DNA of 53,935 nt from an uncultured beta proteobacterium (GCA_903893565.1 CAITMU010000007.1:1-53935); one strand, 5' to 3'; shown: positions 38,805 through 47,811, counted from the first letter of the stretch. A program made the numbers and translations. The notes: generated by a model from the letters alone, not told the origin.

Positions 38805-40181
38805 TTAAGGATGAAGTCTAGGTTGCCGCGGCATCACTTGAACGGCCTCCCCTTGCCACTGGGGCACCACACTGGGTTCATTGGGGCGTGCCTGAAACGC
38901 CAGTTCAATGCCAAGCCCTGGCACCCACACCAATTGATCGCCACAATACAAAAAAGGTAAGCGTTCTCGAAGCCAAGGGGCAATGGCCAACTCTTGAAAT
39001 AATTGTTTCAGCGCCCGACGGGGTCGCGCGCCATCAGGACGAAGCCCCCCCCCGATTCGACGTCCACCAATCAAAACTCGCTCACCGGTCAATCGTTGCC
39101 AATCGATGCCCTCACCCACACTGGCCCGCATGGTCAACACCCCCTGCAGGGCAGGCACCGTCAATGTCGTTTCAGCCTGCCAGTCCAATTGCCAATCTGT
39201 CGCCTGCCGCTCAGAACGGACAACGACATAAAGAGCCCCGCGGAATCGATACAATACGTGTCTGGCCAAAACCACTTTCAACTGAGCGCCCTCTTTTGCC
39301 GTGAGCAATTGACGTAGCAATTCATCCAATGCGCTTTGATCCAGCGCAGGCAGGTCGCAGGAGGACAAATAAAACCGCAATAAATTAGTGGCTCTTACAC
39401 GAGACAATCTCTCCAGAGTGGCAACGCAAAGTGCCCCCCCTTTCAAAGCCCCAGCCATATCCTCCTCCGCCACCTCGTCCATGAACTGGGAGGCATCGGA
39501 GAGGTGTGAAGCGGCCCGCTCTATCGTTTGTCGATACCCAGGCACCCGCTTAGCCACTAAGGGTAAAACCGCCTGTCGTAAAAAATTACGCAAGTAATGG
39601 GTATTGGTATTGCTCTCATCCTCAACCCATTCGATTGAAAAATCCCTGGCATAACGCTCAATCCGTTGTCGCGACACCCGCAGTAACGGGCGCAATATTG
39701 TGACCGATTGATGGGCACGCACAGCCGACATCGCTGCCAATCCCCTGACGCCGGCGCCACGTAACAAACGCAGCCCAAAGGTCTCCACTTGGTCATCTTG
39801 GTTATGCGCCAAGGCAACGAAATCGGTCTCACATTCTTGATACACGGCGTAACGCGCCTCACGAGCGGCCGATTCCAGACTGTTGCCCGCCTGCACCTTC
39901 ACCTTAACCACTTGAAGCGCGATGCCCAATGGGCCACAGAGCCGCTCATTCCAAGTGGCCCATTGTGACGCATGGGGACTGAGTTGATGATTCACATGGA
40001 TGGCTGATAAGGTAAATCGCCACTTTGAAGACAGGGCATGTAATAGATACAAGAGAACCGTGGAATCAACCCCGCCACTTAACCCGACACAGACTCGTTG
40101 ACCCGGTTTCACCCAAGCGTTAAGAAACGCCTCGACCTCAATCAACAATGGGTGGGGTTGCTCATTCAAGGCCACATCCAA
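38805..40181 (-). CDS. tilS: tRNA(Ile)-lysidine synthetase
   Basis: Attaches lysine to C34 of the tRNA-Ile that reads AUA, giving lysidine. It has the N-terminal PP-loop VGLSGGVDSTVLLYLL, the FVALAHNQDDQVETFGLRLLRGAGVRGLAAM region, the VEDESNTNTHYLRNFLR motif, a linker, and a C-terminal TilS domain (RRIGGGLRPDGARPRRALKQLFQE). The 458 residues fit the longer Gram-negative form. It lies 42 bases downstream of accA, a common linkage. Confidence 0.95.
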   Translation of the reverse strand: MDVALNEQPHPLLIEVEAFLNAWVKPGQRVCVGLSGGVDSTVLLYLLHALSSKWRFTLSAIHVNHQLSPHASQWATWNERLCGPLGIALQVVKVKVQAGNSLESAAREARYAVYQECETDFVALAHNQDDQVETFGLRLLRGAGVRGLAAMSAVRAHQSVTILRPLLRVSRQRIERYARDFSIEWVEDESNTNTHYLRNFLRQAVLPLVAKRVPGYRQTIERAASHLSDASQFMDEVAEEDMAGALKGGALCVATLERLSRVRATNLLRFYLSSCDLPALDQSALDELLRQLLTAKEGAQLKVVLARHVLYRFRGALYVVVRSERQATDWQLDWQAETTLTVPALQGVLTMRASVGEGIDWQRLTGERVLIGGRRIGGGLRPDGARPRRALKQLFQELAIAPWLRERLPFLYCGDQLVWVPGLGIELAFQARPNEPSVVPQWQGEAVQVMPRQPRLHP

Positions 40182-40223
40182 TCGATAAAGCGTATAGGCT
40201 AGGCATACGACATTAACCTTACG

Positions 40224-41192
40224 TTATTGAGCTTCAACTTCCTTAAACTTACCGTAGTTGGCCAAACGCTGCATGCGCTGTGACAATAAATCAGCGGGTG
40301 ATTTATCACGCACTTGTCGCCATGACTCCAGGAGCGCTTTTTTCATGATCCCCATCATCGCATTGGGATCACGGTGTGCACCGCCGACGGGTTCACTGAT
40401 AATTTTATCGACGAGGCCCAAAGCCTTGAGTCGGGTTGCTGTAATGCCTAGGATTTCGGCAGCCTCAGAGGCTTTCTCCGCACTTTTCCATAAAATAGCC
40501 GCACAACCCTCCGGCGAAATCACGGAGTAAGTCGCATACTGCAACATGAGGGTCACATCGCCAGCCGCAATGGCTAAAGCACCACCCGAGCCTCCCTCTC
40601 CGATGATGGAACAAATAATAGGGGTTTTAAGTTCAGCCATGACATAAAGGCTGCGCCCAATGGCCTCGGACTGACCTCGCTCTTCCGCACCCACACCGGG
40701 ATAGGCCCCAGGGGTATCGATAAAGGTGAAAACAGGAAGAGAAAATTTTTCAGCTAACTTCATCAAGCGAATCGCCTTACGATAGCCCTCCGGTCTAGGC
40801 ATTCCGAAGTTACGGGCCGTGCGCTCTTTGGTGTCTCGCCCTTTTTGATGCCCAATGATCATGACACTTTGATCATTGAATCGTGCCATCCCGCCCACGA
40901 TTGAGGGATCATCACCAAAGGCACGGTCTCCATGCAATTCTTCAAAATCGGTAAAAATAGAATGGATATAGTCGAGCGTATAGGGACGCTGCGGGTGACG
41001 GGAGACTTGGGAGATTTGCCAAGCATTTAACTTTGAGTAAATGTCCTTAGTCAAGCCCAAGCTTTTTTTCGTCAGCTTACTAATCTCTTCCGAAATATCG
41101 ATCGCGGAATCGTCCTGCGCAAAACGCAATTCCTCGATACTCGACTCGAGTTCGGCAACCGGCTGTTCAAAATCCAAGAATGTAAGTTTCAT
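40224..41192 (-). CDS. accA: Acetyl-CoA carboxylase carboxyltransferase subunit alpha
   Basis: With AccD it transfers the carboxyl group from biotin-BCCP to acetyl-CoA, starting fatty acid synthesis. Family stretches include [81 protein letters not shown] and [11 protein letters not shown]. The 322 residues are standard. AccD is not in the window. It precedes tilS. The 307-base interval to the divergent dehydrogenase gene on the right would hold its promoter. Confidence 0.97.
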   Translation of the reverse strand: MKLTFLDFEQPVAELESSIEELRFAQDDSAIDISEEISKLTKKSLGLTKDIYSKLNAWQISQVSRHPQRPYTLDYIHSIFTDFEELHGDRAFGDDPSIVGGMARFNDQSVMIIGHQKGRDTKERTARNFGMPRPEGYRKAIRLMKLAEKFSLPVFTFIDTPGAYPGVGAEERGQSEAIGRSLYVMAELKTPIICSIIGEGGSGGALAIAAGDVTLMLQYATYSVISPEGCAAILWKSAEKASEAAEILGITATRLKALGLVDKIISEPVGGAHRDPNAMMGIMKKALLESWRQVRDKSPADLLSQRMQRLANYGKFKEVEAQ

Positions 41193-41499
41193 GAGGGTGG
41201 ATCATACAACATTCGCAATCAATGAGTGAAGGCTAGTGCGAGAAAATACGACTCGAGACCGATCCGGCCCCTACCAAAGTCACTGAAGCGTTCTTTCTAC
41301 CGAAAACCCCTTCAACCCTTCAACCCCGTCTGAAGATTAAAAAAGTCATTGCCTTAAAAAAACATCAAACCAAAGGCTCAAACTGCGATTTTTCAAAAAG
41401 TAAAAATGCCCCTGCCTAATTGGTAGAAACATGAAATCGACACTTTAATTCGTTGTACACTCTGTCTCGTCTACTTTTTTTCATTCAAAGGGCCGCCCC
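41193..41499. other. Divergent intergenic region accA / dehydrogenase
   Basis: 307 bases between divergent starts. It must hold two promoters, but I see no pair of boxes good enough to call. There are A-rich tracts near 41338-41370 and a short CTTCAACCC direct repeat near 41308-41322. No RNA gene or riboswitch is recognised. Confidence 0.4.
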
Positions 41500-42384
41500 A
41501 TGCAACTCCTCAATAACGCAATTGGCATTACCAGTCCTGGCGACATGGGGCAAGGCATTGCGATGTGTTTAAAATCCCTCGGCTTTGAGGTGTGCATGGC
41601 CTCCGAGGGTCGCAGTCCCAGAACCCGAGAGCTGGGTGAAAAAGCCAATCTCACCGATTGCCATACCCTAGAAAAGCTGGTTCAAACCTGTGACATGGTA
41701 TTAAGCGTACTGGATCCTGGTGCAGCCTTAACCAATGCTCAGGCCGTTGCCCAAGCGTGTCAAAAAAGTCATCGCTCTATCGTCTACGTCGATTGTAATG
41801 CCGTATCCCCACAAACCATGCACAGCATTGAGGCGATCATGAGCGCCGTGGGTTGCCAGACCATCGATGCCGGCATCGTCGGCCCCCCGCCTCGAGGCAG
41901 CGCTAAACACCGCTTCTATGTGTCTGGCCCAAACGCTCCGCTCATGCAACGCATTGCTTGTGAGGGGATCACCGTTATTCAGGCAGGGGAAAAAATAGGC
42001 GACGCCTCCGCTTTAAAAATGTGCTACGCCGCGCTCACTAAGGGCAGCATTGCACTAGGCACTGAACTACTGGTGGCTGCCCGTAAATTAGGGGTCGATC
42101 AACTACTCGACAAAGAACTCAGAGGCAGTCAAGCCAGTCTTTATGAATCGGTCTTAAGTCGTTCCACTAGCATGCCCTTCAAAGCCTATCGCTGGGTGCC
42201 AGAAATGCTAGAAATTGCAAAAACCTTTGAAGGTGTGGGTTTAACACCCTTGATCTTAGAAGGGGCAGCGGCCCTTTATGAGCAAGTTGCTAAAACCCCT
42301 CAAGGTCACGAAACCCCAGAAGAGGCTCGTCACCAAAAAAGAACCGGCAACCAAGTCATTAGCGCCCTTGCCGATACGATTTAA
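41500..42384 (+). CDS. 6-phosphogluconate dehydrogenase-like NAD(P)-binding protein with DUF1932
   Basis: Protein of 294 residues with an N-terminal Rossmann fold (IGITSPGDMGQGIAMCLKSLG, residues 8-28, where GDMGQG stands for the usual GxMGxG) and SVLDPGAAL plus YVDCNAVSP typical of the 3-hydroxyacid dehydrogenase superfamily. The C-terminal helical domain (AGEKIGDASALKMCYAALTKGSIAL with the conserved Lys) is like DUF1932 proteins. The substrate is unknown. It is on the plus strand with a G-rich AAAGGG site before the ATG. It is the first of several plus-strand genes, and a heptamer repeat separates it from the next. Confidence 0.85.
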   Translation: MQLLNNAIGITSPGDMGQGIAMCLKSLGFEVCMASEGRSPRTRELGEKANLTDCHTLEKLVQTCDMVLSVLDPGAALTNAQAVAQACQKSHRSIVYVDCNAVSPQTMHSIEAIMSAVGCQTIDAGIVGPPPRGSAKHRFYVSGPNAPLMQRIACEGITVIQAGEKIGDASALKMCYAALTKGSIALGTELLVAARKLGVDQLLDKELRGSQASLYESVLSRSTSMPFKAYRWVPEMLEIAKTFEGVGLTPLILEGAAALYEQVAKTPQGHETPEEARHQKRTGNQVISALADTI

Positions 42385-42396
42385 CGTGTAGTCACT

Positions 42397-42424
42397 CACC
42401 CATCACCCATCACCCATCACCCAT
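42397..42424. repeat. 7-base tandem repeat CACCCAT, four perfect copies
   Basis: Four exact copies of CACCCAT lie between the dehydrogenase stop and the small membrane protein start. They are flanked by partial units (CACT before, CACACA after). It is intergenic and might affect spacing or expression of the next gene through slippage. Confidence 0.9.
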
Positions 42425-42443
42425 CACACATGCATTGTCATTC

Positions 42444-42713
42444 ATGAGCTTTCACAACCAACTTCTCAAGCGCATTGTATGGGCAGGGGTGTCAGTGACC
42501 CTTTTTGTCCTAGGGTTTTTCTTCATTACTATCATCTTAGCCGTGTTGGCGGTTGCAGTGATCGTTTTTGGGGTACGTTTTTGGTGGAAGCTTCGTCAAT
42601 TACGACGGGCGCAACATCAAGCGGCGCGTCATGCCGAGGCCCATGTATTTACTGGCGACTTTACCGTGGTGGAACGAGAAAATACGACGCCAAGGCTGCC
42701 TCCCCAATCTTAA
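42444..42713 (+). CDS. Small hypothetical membrane protein
   Basis: Eighty-nine residues. The N-terminal two-fifths contains one long or two adjacent hydrophobic spans (about residues 11-43: VWAGVSVTLFVLG and FITIILAVLAVAVIVFGV). A basic helical segment follows (WWKLRQLRRAQHQAARHAEAH), then a short tail with FTGDFTVVERE. I do not recognise the function. The ATG at 42444 is preferred over a TTG at 42435. Similar short membrane proteins with a basic juxtamembrane helix are common hypothetical genes in betaproteobacteria. The heptamer repeat array ends 19 bases upstream. Confidence 0.65.
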   Translation: MSFHNQLLKRIVWAGVSVTLFVLGFFFITIILAVLAVAVIVFGVRFWWKLRQLRRAQHQAARHAEAHVFTGDFTVVERENTTPRLPPQS

Positions 42714-42845
42714 TATTCTGATTCCAAGACTCGCGTATCATGCTGGTCATAAAGGGGCTAAAATAAAGCCCTCTATGATAATTGCATCGATTGAACTAAA
42801 ACCTCAATCTGTATTGACCAGAACCGAATAAGAAATTCTATTACC

Positions 42846-43790
42846 ATGAATACGCCATTGAAATGGAGTCGTCTCGATTGCCAAGCACTGCTTCGCTTTA
42901 GCGGTCTCGAGGCTATTACTTTTTTAAACGCCCAGTTAACTAGCGATGTCAAAACCTTAAGTCCAACACACACCCAGTACTCCGGTTACTGCACCCCTAA
43001 GGGTCGCCTCCTCTGCTCGATGCTACTGTGGCGTGAGGCTGAGAGTGTCTTCATGATGTTGCCTGCTGCATTGGCAGAGGCGATTCAAAAACGCTTAACC
43101 CAATACATCCTACGCGCTAAGGTCAAAATTGAAGCGGTATCTGATCAATACGTCATGTATGTCTTAAGTGGCAAAGACAGCGACTCCTTCATCACCGCTC
43201 AATGGGGCATTGAGCCCCTGAGGCCTCATGAAACAACCCTCATGGGCGCTATCCGGATGCTTAAACTACCCATCGACCGACATCTCATCGTCTGCCCCAA
43301 AGAGGAAGCCTCATTAGTGCAAGTACCCTTTGAAAACACGGGCCCTAGTGCCGAGCCATCGCACTGGGACCTTCTCGATATTGAAGCGGGTATTGCCTCC
43401 ATCGGCCCCATCACCCAAGAACAATTTGTCCCACAAAATGTCAATTTCGATTGTATCGGGGCTGTGAGTTTTAATAAGGGCTGTTATCCAGGTCAGGAAA
43501 TTGTCGCCCGCACCCATTTCTTGGGCACCGTCAAACAGCGGTTGATACGCGCCCAATTGCAAACAACGCAAACAACGCAAACGCCACAAATCGGCGACAA
43601 GCTCTACTCACCTACCTTTGGCGAACAAGTCTGCGGACAGGTGGTATCGGTCGTTCACCATCCGGATCATACCCATGACCTTCTGGTGGTCCTGCAAACG
43701 GCCAGTATCAATAAAAATGATGCCACGTGGGGGCAACCCAATGGTATTGGCTTACACTGCATCCCCACCCCCTACCCTATCCCTTCCTAA
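42846..43790 (+). CDS. ygfZ: Folate-binding protein YgfZ (Fe-S cluster repair)
   Basis: Tetrahydrofolate-binding protein related to GcvT that supports repair or assembly of certain Fe-S enzymes, MiaB among them. The hallmark KGCYPGQEIVART is intact with its conserved Cys. The N-terminal FSGLEAITFLNAQLTSDVK and YCTPKGRLL are also typical. The 314 residues are normal. Near the C-terminus a short in-frame 9-base repeat (43560-43586) encodes QTTQTTQTP. It is followed after five bases by the NRDE gene and is probably co-transcribed. Confidence 0.93.
   Translation: MNTPLKWSRLDCQALLRFSGLEAITFLNAQLTSDVKTLSPTHTQYSGYCTPKGRLLCSMLLWREAESVFMMLPAALAEAIQKRLTQYILRAKVKIEAVSDQYVMYVLSGKDSDSFITAQWGIEPLRPHETTLMGAIRMLKLPIDRHLIVCPKEEASLVQVPFENTGPSAEPSHWDLLDIEAGIASIGPITQEQFVPQNVNFDCIGAVSFNKGCYPGQEIVARTHFLGTVKQRLIRAQLQTTQTTQTPQIGDKLYSPTFGEQVCGQVVSVVHHPDHTHDLLVVLQTASINKNDATWGQPNGIGLHCIPTPYPIPS
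43560..43586 (+). repeat. Short 9-base coding repeat in ygfZ
   Basis: Two exact CAAACAACG units and a degenerate third (CAAACGCCA) follow each other in frame, giving Gln-Thr-Thr repeats in a surface-loop position. Confidence 0.7.
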
Positions 43791-43795
43791 ACGCA

Positions 43796-44569
43796 ATGTG
43801 TCTGATTCTATTTGCCTTTCAGGCCAGTCAGCGCTGGCCTTTCATCGTAGCAGCCAACCGCGATGAAGCCTACGATAGACCGGCTCAGAGCGCCGCCTTC
43901 TGGCTCGATCAACCCCAAATATTCGCCGGCCGGGATCTCCAATTAGGCGGCACCTGGATGGGACTCAGTAAACTCGGGCGTTTTGCCGCTGTGACTAACT
44001 TTCGCGATGGACTACCCAAAGGCTTAGCCCCTCGCTCCAGAGGAGAATTAGTCAGCCATTACCTTAGCAGCCAACAGAGTGCAAAAAATCATTTTGAACA
44101 ATTGCAGAGCAAGAAAGATCAATATGCGGGGTTTTCCAGCTTAGCCGGTAATTTGAACGAGTTATGGTATTTTTCTAATTACAGCCCGCTCATTCAATCG
44201 GTTCCCCCGGGTGTTCATGGATTAAGTAATCACCTACTCAATACGCCTTGGCCTAAAGTCACCCAGGGCAAAGCCCAATTAACGAAGCTCATCCAACAGG
44301 AGACAAACTCGCTCAGTGACGATTTAATGTGCCTCTTAGCCGAGCGCGAACTTCCACCCGCCAGCCAGTTGCCGGATACTGGGATAGGGGCTCTTAGGGA
44401 AAAGGAGTTAGGACCGAAATTTATCGCCGTAGATAATCTCTACGGGACGCGGGCCAGCACAGTCATTCTCATAGATCAAAAAGGCAATGCCCTGTTTCGT
44501 GAAAAAAGTTTTTCTTCTCACGGCCAATACATCGGTGAAATCAGCAGTGAATTTAGGGTTACGATTTAA
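43796..44569 (+). CDS. NRDE family protein (TANGO2-like)
   Basis: Protein of 257 residues with the family's start, MCLILFAFQ, and the N-R-D-E motif in VAANRDEAYDRPA. The conserved FAGRDLQLGGTWMGLSKLGRFAAVTNFRDG and GLSNHLLNTPWPKV also match. The N-terminal Cys2 may become a nucleophile as in Ntn hydrolases, but the activity of this family is not firmly established; roles in haem or lipid handling have been proposed. Its start lies five bases after ygfZ. Its 3' end overlaps the convergent acetyltransferase gene by 11 bases. Confidence 0.88.
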   Translation: MCLILFAFQASQRWPFIVAANRDEAYDRPAQSAAFWLDQPQIFAGRDLQLGGTWMGLSKLGRFAAVTNFRDGLPKGLAPRSRGELVSHYLSSQQSAKNHFEQLQSKKDQYAGFSSLAGNLNELWYFSNYSPLIQSVPPGVHGLSNHLLNTPWPKVTQGKAQLTKLIQQETNSLSDDLMCLLAERELPPASQLPDTGIGALREKELGPKFIAVDNLYGTRASTVILIDQKGNALFREKSFSSHGQYIGEISSEFRVTI

Positions 44570-44999
44570 AAATACGCACCATTTTTCGATGCGCAATATT
44601 CGCATCCATAAATTGCGCTCCCACCACGGTAAACCCATTTTTTTCATAAAAACCCACAGCATGGGTTTGGGCATGTAACTCGCATTGGGGTAGACCGGAC
44701 CGTTGTGCCCTTTGCACCAGGTGTAGCAAAAGAGCCCGCCCTACCCCTCGACCACGCCAAGGCTTGATCACTGCCATACGACCGATTCGCCCTTCTGGAA
44801 ACATGCGTGCCGTGCCGATGGCTTGCTGATGCTCATCGAACGCCAACACATGCTGACAGTGGCCGTCTTGTCCATCCCACTCCTCGTCTTCCGTAACCGA
44901 TTGCTCGATCACAAAGACCTCATAACGCACTTGACACAATGTAGCGCTATCCTCAGGCCAATGAGCAACACGAATAAAAAAGGGGTCCTTTTTGTTCAT
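44559..44999 (-). CDS. GNAT family N-acetyltransferase (ElaA-like)
   Basis: Acetyl-CoA-dependent acetyltransferase of 146 residues. It has an N-terminal RYEVFVIEQSVTEDEEWDGQD typical of ElaA, then GTARMFPEGRIGRMAVIKPWRGRGVGRALL carrying the acetyl-CoA loop (R-G-R-G-V-G), and the C-terminal HAVGFYEKNGFTVVG. The substrate is unknown. I use the ATG at 44999 (MNKKDP); 11 further codons are open upstream. It converges with the NRDE gene and diverges from the aldolase gene, whose start lies only about 21 bases away. Confidence 0.88.
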   Translation of the reverse strand: MNKKDPFFIRVAHWPEDSATLCQVRYEVFVIEQSVTEDEEWDGQDGHCQHVLAFDEHQQAIGTARMFPEGRIGRMAVIKPWRGRGVGRALLLHLVQRAQRSGLPQCELHAQTHAVGFYEKNGFTVVGAQFMDANIAHRKMVRIFKS

Positions 45000-45020
45000 A
45001 CAGAGCCTTATAATCAAGCC

Positions 45021-46241
45021 GTGAAACGACAATTGAACAATCCTTGGAGTGATCAGGTCGCCAACGGTTATAACACCGAACTGGAAAGACTTGCTTACAG
45101 CTCCCGACTGCTGGGCTCAAACCCCGATATCGTTTTGGAAGGCGGGGGCAATACCTCAATAAAATTACAAGAAAACGACCTCTCAATACTCTACGTCAAA
45201 GGCAGTGGCCGAAACTTAGCTCAAGTCACACAGGAGGATTTTACCCCTCTTTTATTAAGCCCCCTACAAAGGGCCGTTGAAGACAATGTGAATCATGCCC
45301 CCCTTATCGAAAAAATCGTAGCACAGGCCGTCATCAATCCTGACTCGGCTCGCCCTTCGATTGAAACCTTGATGCATGCCGCGTTACCTTATTGCTGTGT
45401 CATGCATACCCATGCCGATAGTGTATTGGCGGCTATGAATGTGGATGAAATCCATCAAGTACACAGCACAATCTATGGCAGCCTTGCCCCACTCGTCGAT
45501 TATCAACACTCCGGTTTTGACTTGGCTCGTGCTTGTTGGCAAGCATTAAAAAATCAAGGTAATGATCAATCGATAGGACTTATTTTGGCGTTCCATGGAG
45601 CGGTCTCCTTTGGTAAAGATGTTCGCCAAGCCTATGAAAACATGCTCCATCTTATTTCACTGGCGCAGAACTATCTAAACCCGTTCATCGATTACCCCCC
45701 CGCCGATGGATCAGGCGATCATTTATTGGCACCCTCCTGGCCAACATCGCTCGTAGAGCTCACGCTTGAAGATCTGCATAAACGTATCAACGCTTTAGCC
45801 GGGTTCCCGCTGCATCTTTATCAAGTCAAAGATTTTTCTTTCATGAAACTTTTGGCAATACACCAAAGAACAGGTTTATTGGAGCAAGGTCCTGCCACAC
45901 CCCAACACGCACTCTATACCAAACGATACCCGCTCCTAAACCGAGATCTTAAGGCCTACGCCCGCGATTACCGTCACTATCTGGATACGTCTCTTGGGAC
46001 TGCCGACAGTGCATGGATCGATGTCGCTCCTCGTATCGTCATTGATTCGCAGTGGGGTCTTTGCGCCTTCGGAAAAACCCTTAAAGAAGCCCAGGCCGCG
46101 AGCCTCATGTATCAACACGATCTACAAGTGATGGAGCTTGCCCAGCGCCATGGTCATTATCGTAGCGCGCCCATCGATTCAATCGCTCAGGCAGAGTTCG
46201 AATACGGCGGATATGCCCTCAGAAAAAAAACGACCCTATGA
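45021..46241 (+). CDS. Class II aldolase/adducin family protein
   Basis: Zinc-dependent aldolase of about 406 residues. From the GTG at 45021 the landmarks are VLEGGGNTSIK (about 38-48, phosphate/substrate loop), a glutamate in PSIETLMHA (about 115) as acid-base candidate, the zinc pair in MHTHADSVL (His129, His131) and a third His in AFHGAVSFG. It is longer than plain fuculose-type aldolases (about 215) and resembles the aldolase half of rhamnulose-phosphate aldolase fusions. A start at ATG 44961 is possible but would overlap the divergent acetyltransferase gene by 39 bases. A TATAAT at 45009-45014 precedes the GTG. It overlaps mtnA by four bases, so both probably serve one pathway. Confidence 0.85.
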   Translation: MKRQLNNPWSDQVANGYNTELERLAYSSRLLGSNPDIVLEGGGNTSIKLQENDLSILYVKGSGRNLAQVTQEDFTPLLLSPLQRAVEDNVNHAPLIEKIVAQAVINPDSARPSIETLMHAALPYCCVMHTHADSVLAAMNVDEIHQVHSTIYGSLAPLVDYQHSGFDLARACWQALKNQGNDQSIGLILAFHGAVSFGKDVRQAYENMLHLISLAQNYLNPFIDYPPADGSGDHLLAPSWPTSLVELTLEDLHKRINALAGFPLHLYQVKDFSFMKLLAIHQRTGLLEQGPATPQHALYTKRYPLLNRDLKAYARDYRHYLDTSLGTADSAWIDVAPRIVIDSQWGLCAFGKTLKEAQAASLMYQHDLQVMELAQRHGHYRSAPIDSIAQAEFEYGGYALRKKTTL

Positions 46242-47305
46242 ATACCCTTGCTAGCTTACCCTTGTCATCCTGGGAGACGATACGGTGGCGTGCTCCAGCG
46301 CTAGAGATTTTAGATCAGCGCGAACTGCCTCATACACTTCAATACATTCGTTGCCTCAATGCCATCGAAGTCGCCGAGGCTATTCGTCACATGGCCATAC
46401 GCGGTGCCCCTGCGATTGGTTGTGCGGCAGCCTTTGGTGTTGCCTTAGAAGCGATAAGACTTCAAGAGCAGCCCAATTTTTTCAACTTACTTGAACTCGG
46501 CTTCACTCATCTGGCCAAGAGTCGACCCACCGCTGTCAATCTTTTCTGGGCCTTAAAGCAGATGCGAGACTGCCTAGATTCGCATACACTGTTACCCCCC
46601 TTTGAAATCACCGCAGCGTTGCTTAAAAAAGCACAGGACTTACTGGCCAGCGATCTACGCTTAAATCATTGCCTTGGAGACCATGGAGCAACGCTCCTAA
46701 AAACCGGTGCACGCGTTTTAACCCATTGTAACGCCGGAGCGTTAGCCACCGCCGGTCACGGTACGGCTCTCGGGGTTATTCGCTCTGCCGTTAACGCTGG
46801 CAAGAAAATCTCTGTCTACGCTGATGAAACTCGACCGTGGTTACAAGGGGCACGACTGACCAGTTGGGAATTACAACAATCGGCTATCCCCGTCACCCTC
46901 ATCGTGGACAGTGCGGCTGGATATCTCATGAGCCTAGGTCAGATTGATGCCGTCATTGTAGGAGCGGATCGAATCAGCGCGAACGCGGATGTGGCTAACA
47001 AAATCGGCACCTACACGGTAGCCGTTTTAGCCCGGCGACACGGCATACCTTTTTATGTCGCCGCACCCCTTTCGACGATCGACCTGACCATTGCCAGCGG
47101 TCGTGAAATTCCTATTGAGCAACGAAACGGTGAAGAGTTAACCGGTTACGGTGGCATTCGTTGGGCCCCGGAAGGCATTAACCTACTGAATCCGGCTTTT
47201 GATGTCACACCTGCCGAATTGGTTAGTGCACTCATTACAGAGCGCGGGGTTATACACAGCCCCAACGAAAAAAAACTACGCGCATTCGTTATGAAACCAG
47301 ACTAA
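46238..47305 (+). CDS. mtnA: S-methyl-5-thioribose-1-phosphate isomerase
   Basis: Converts 5-methylthioribose-1-phosphate to 5-methylthioribulose-1-phosphate in methionine salvage. It has RGAPAIGCAAAFGVALEA, the active-site Cys in THCNAGALATAGHGTALGV, VYADETRPWLQGARLTSWEL, the catalytic Asp region VGADRISANADVANKIGTY, and the C-terminal NPAFDVTPAELVSALITERG. The 355 residues are normal. The ATG overlaps the aldolase stop (ATGA). No mtnB, mtnC or mtnD, the usual downstream salvage genes, are in the window; the neighbour is an aldolase instead. Confidence 0.95.
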   Translation: MNTLASLPLSSWETIRWRAPALEILDQRELPHTLQYIRCLNAIEVAEAIRHMAIRGAPAIGCAAAFGVALEAIRLQEQPNFFNLLELGFTHLAKSRPTAVNLFWALKQMRDCLDSHTLLPPFEITAALLKKAQDLLASDLRLNHCLGDHGATLLKTGARVLTHCNAGALATAGHGTALGVIRSAVNAGKKISVYADETRPWLQGARLTSWELQQSAIPVTLIVDSAAGYLMSLGQIDAVIVGADRISANADVANKIGTYTVAVLARRHGIPFYVAAPLSTIDLTIASGREIPIEQRNGEELTGYGGIRWAPEGINLLNPAFDVTPAELVSALITERGVIHSPNEKKLRAFVMKPD

Positions 47306-47334
47306 GCCATTGATCCATTCCGGCTGCCATTGCT

Positions 47335-47811
47335 CTAGCGAATATAAACCGAAGTACCCACAGGGACTCGATCAAATAGCTCAATCAACTCATTCCCACG
47401 CATCAGCACACAACCGTGCGAAGCGGGGATTCCCATGGGAACGGCGTCGGGGGTTGAATGAATATAAATATAACGTCGCATCGTATCGACTTTACCCAAT
47501 CGATTCAATCCAGGCTCACAACCCGATAGCCATAAAATTCTGGTGAGTATCCAATCTCGCTCAGGGAATTTTTCTTTTAATTCAGAACTAAAAATTTCCC
47601 CGGTCGGTCGTCGCCCCACAAACACCGTATTCAAAGGGCAATCTGCCCCTATTTTGGCTCGAATAATATGATGACCTCTGGGGGTGCACTGGCTACCCCA
47701 TTGTTCACCAACCCCATTTTTAGCCGTAGCAACGGAGTAGGATTTGAGAACTTTACAATGGTTATCAATGATCTCAAGGGTTTGCGAGGCAATACTCACG
47801 TTTATGATCAG
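47335..47811 (-). CDS. L,D-transpeptidase (YkuD domain) without visible signal peptide
   Basis: Peptidoglycan cross-linking enzyme fold. The catalytic motif IYIHSTPDAVPMGIPASHGCVLM with His, the SHGC Cys and Arg (in MRGNELIEL) is complete. The first strand reads ILIINVSIASQTLEI, so the domain begins upstream of the GTG at 47799. The only other start codon in the right place is a CTG at 47811, with a GGGAG ribosome site exactly seven bases upstream, so I use it. Even the full open frame back to the upstream stop shows no signal peptide, which is unusual for a periplasmic enzyme. It converges on mtnA. Confidence 0.8.
   Translation of the reverse strand: MIINVSIASQTLEIIDNHCKVLKSYSVATAKNGVGEQWGSQCTPRGHHIIRAKIGADCPLNTVFVGRRPTGEIFSSELKEKFPERDWILTRILWLSGCEPGLNRLGKVDTMRRYIYIHSTPDAVPMGIPASHGCVLMRGNELIELFDRVPVGTSVYIR

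Noticed and set aside
42397..42424. CRISPR or regulatory iteron array
   Set aside because: A seven-base perfect tandem run without spacers; no replication gene adjoins it.
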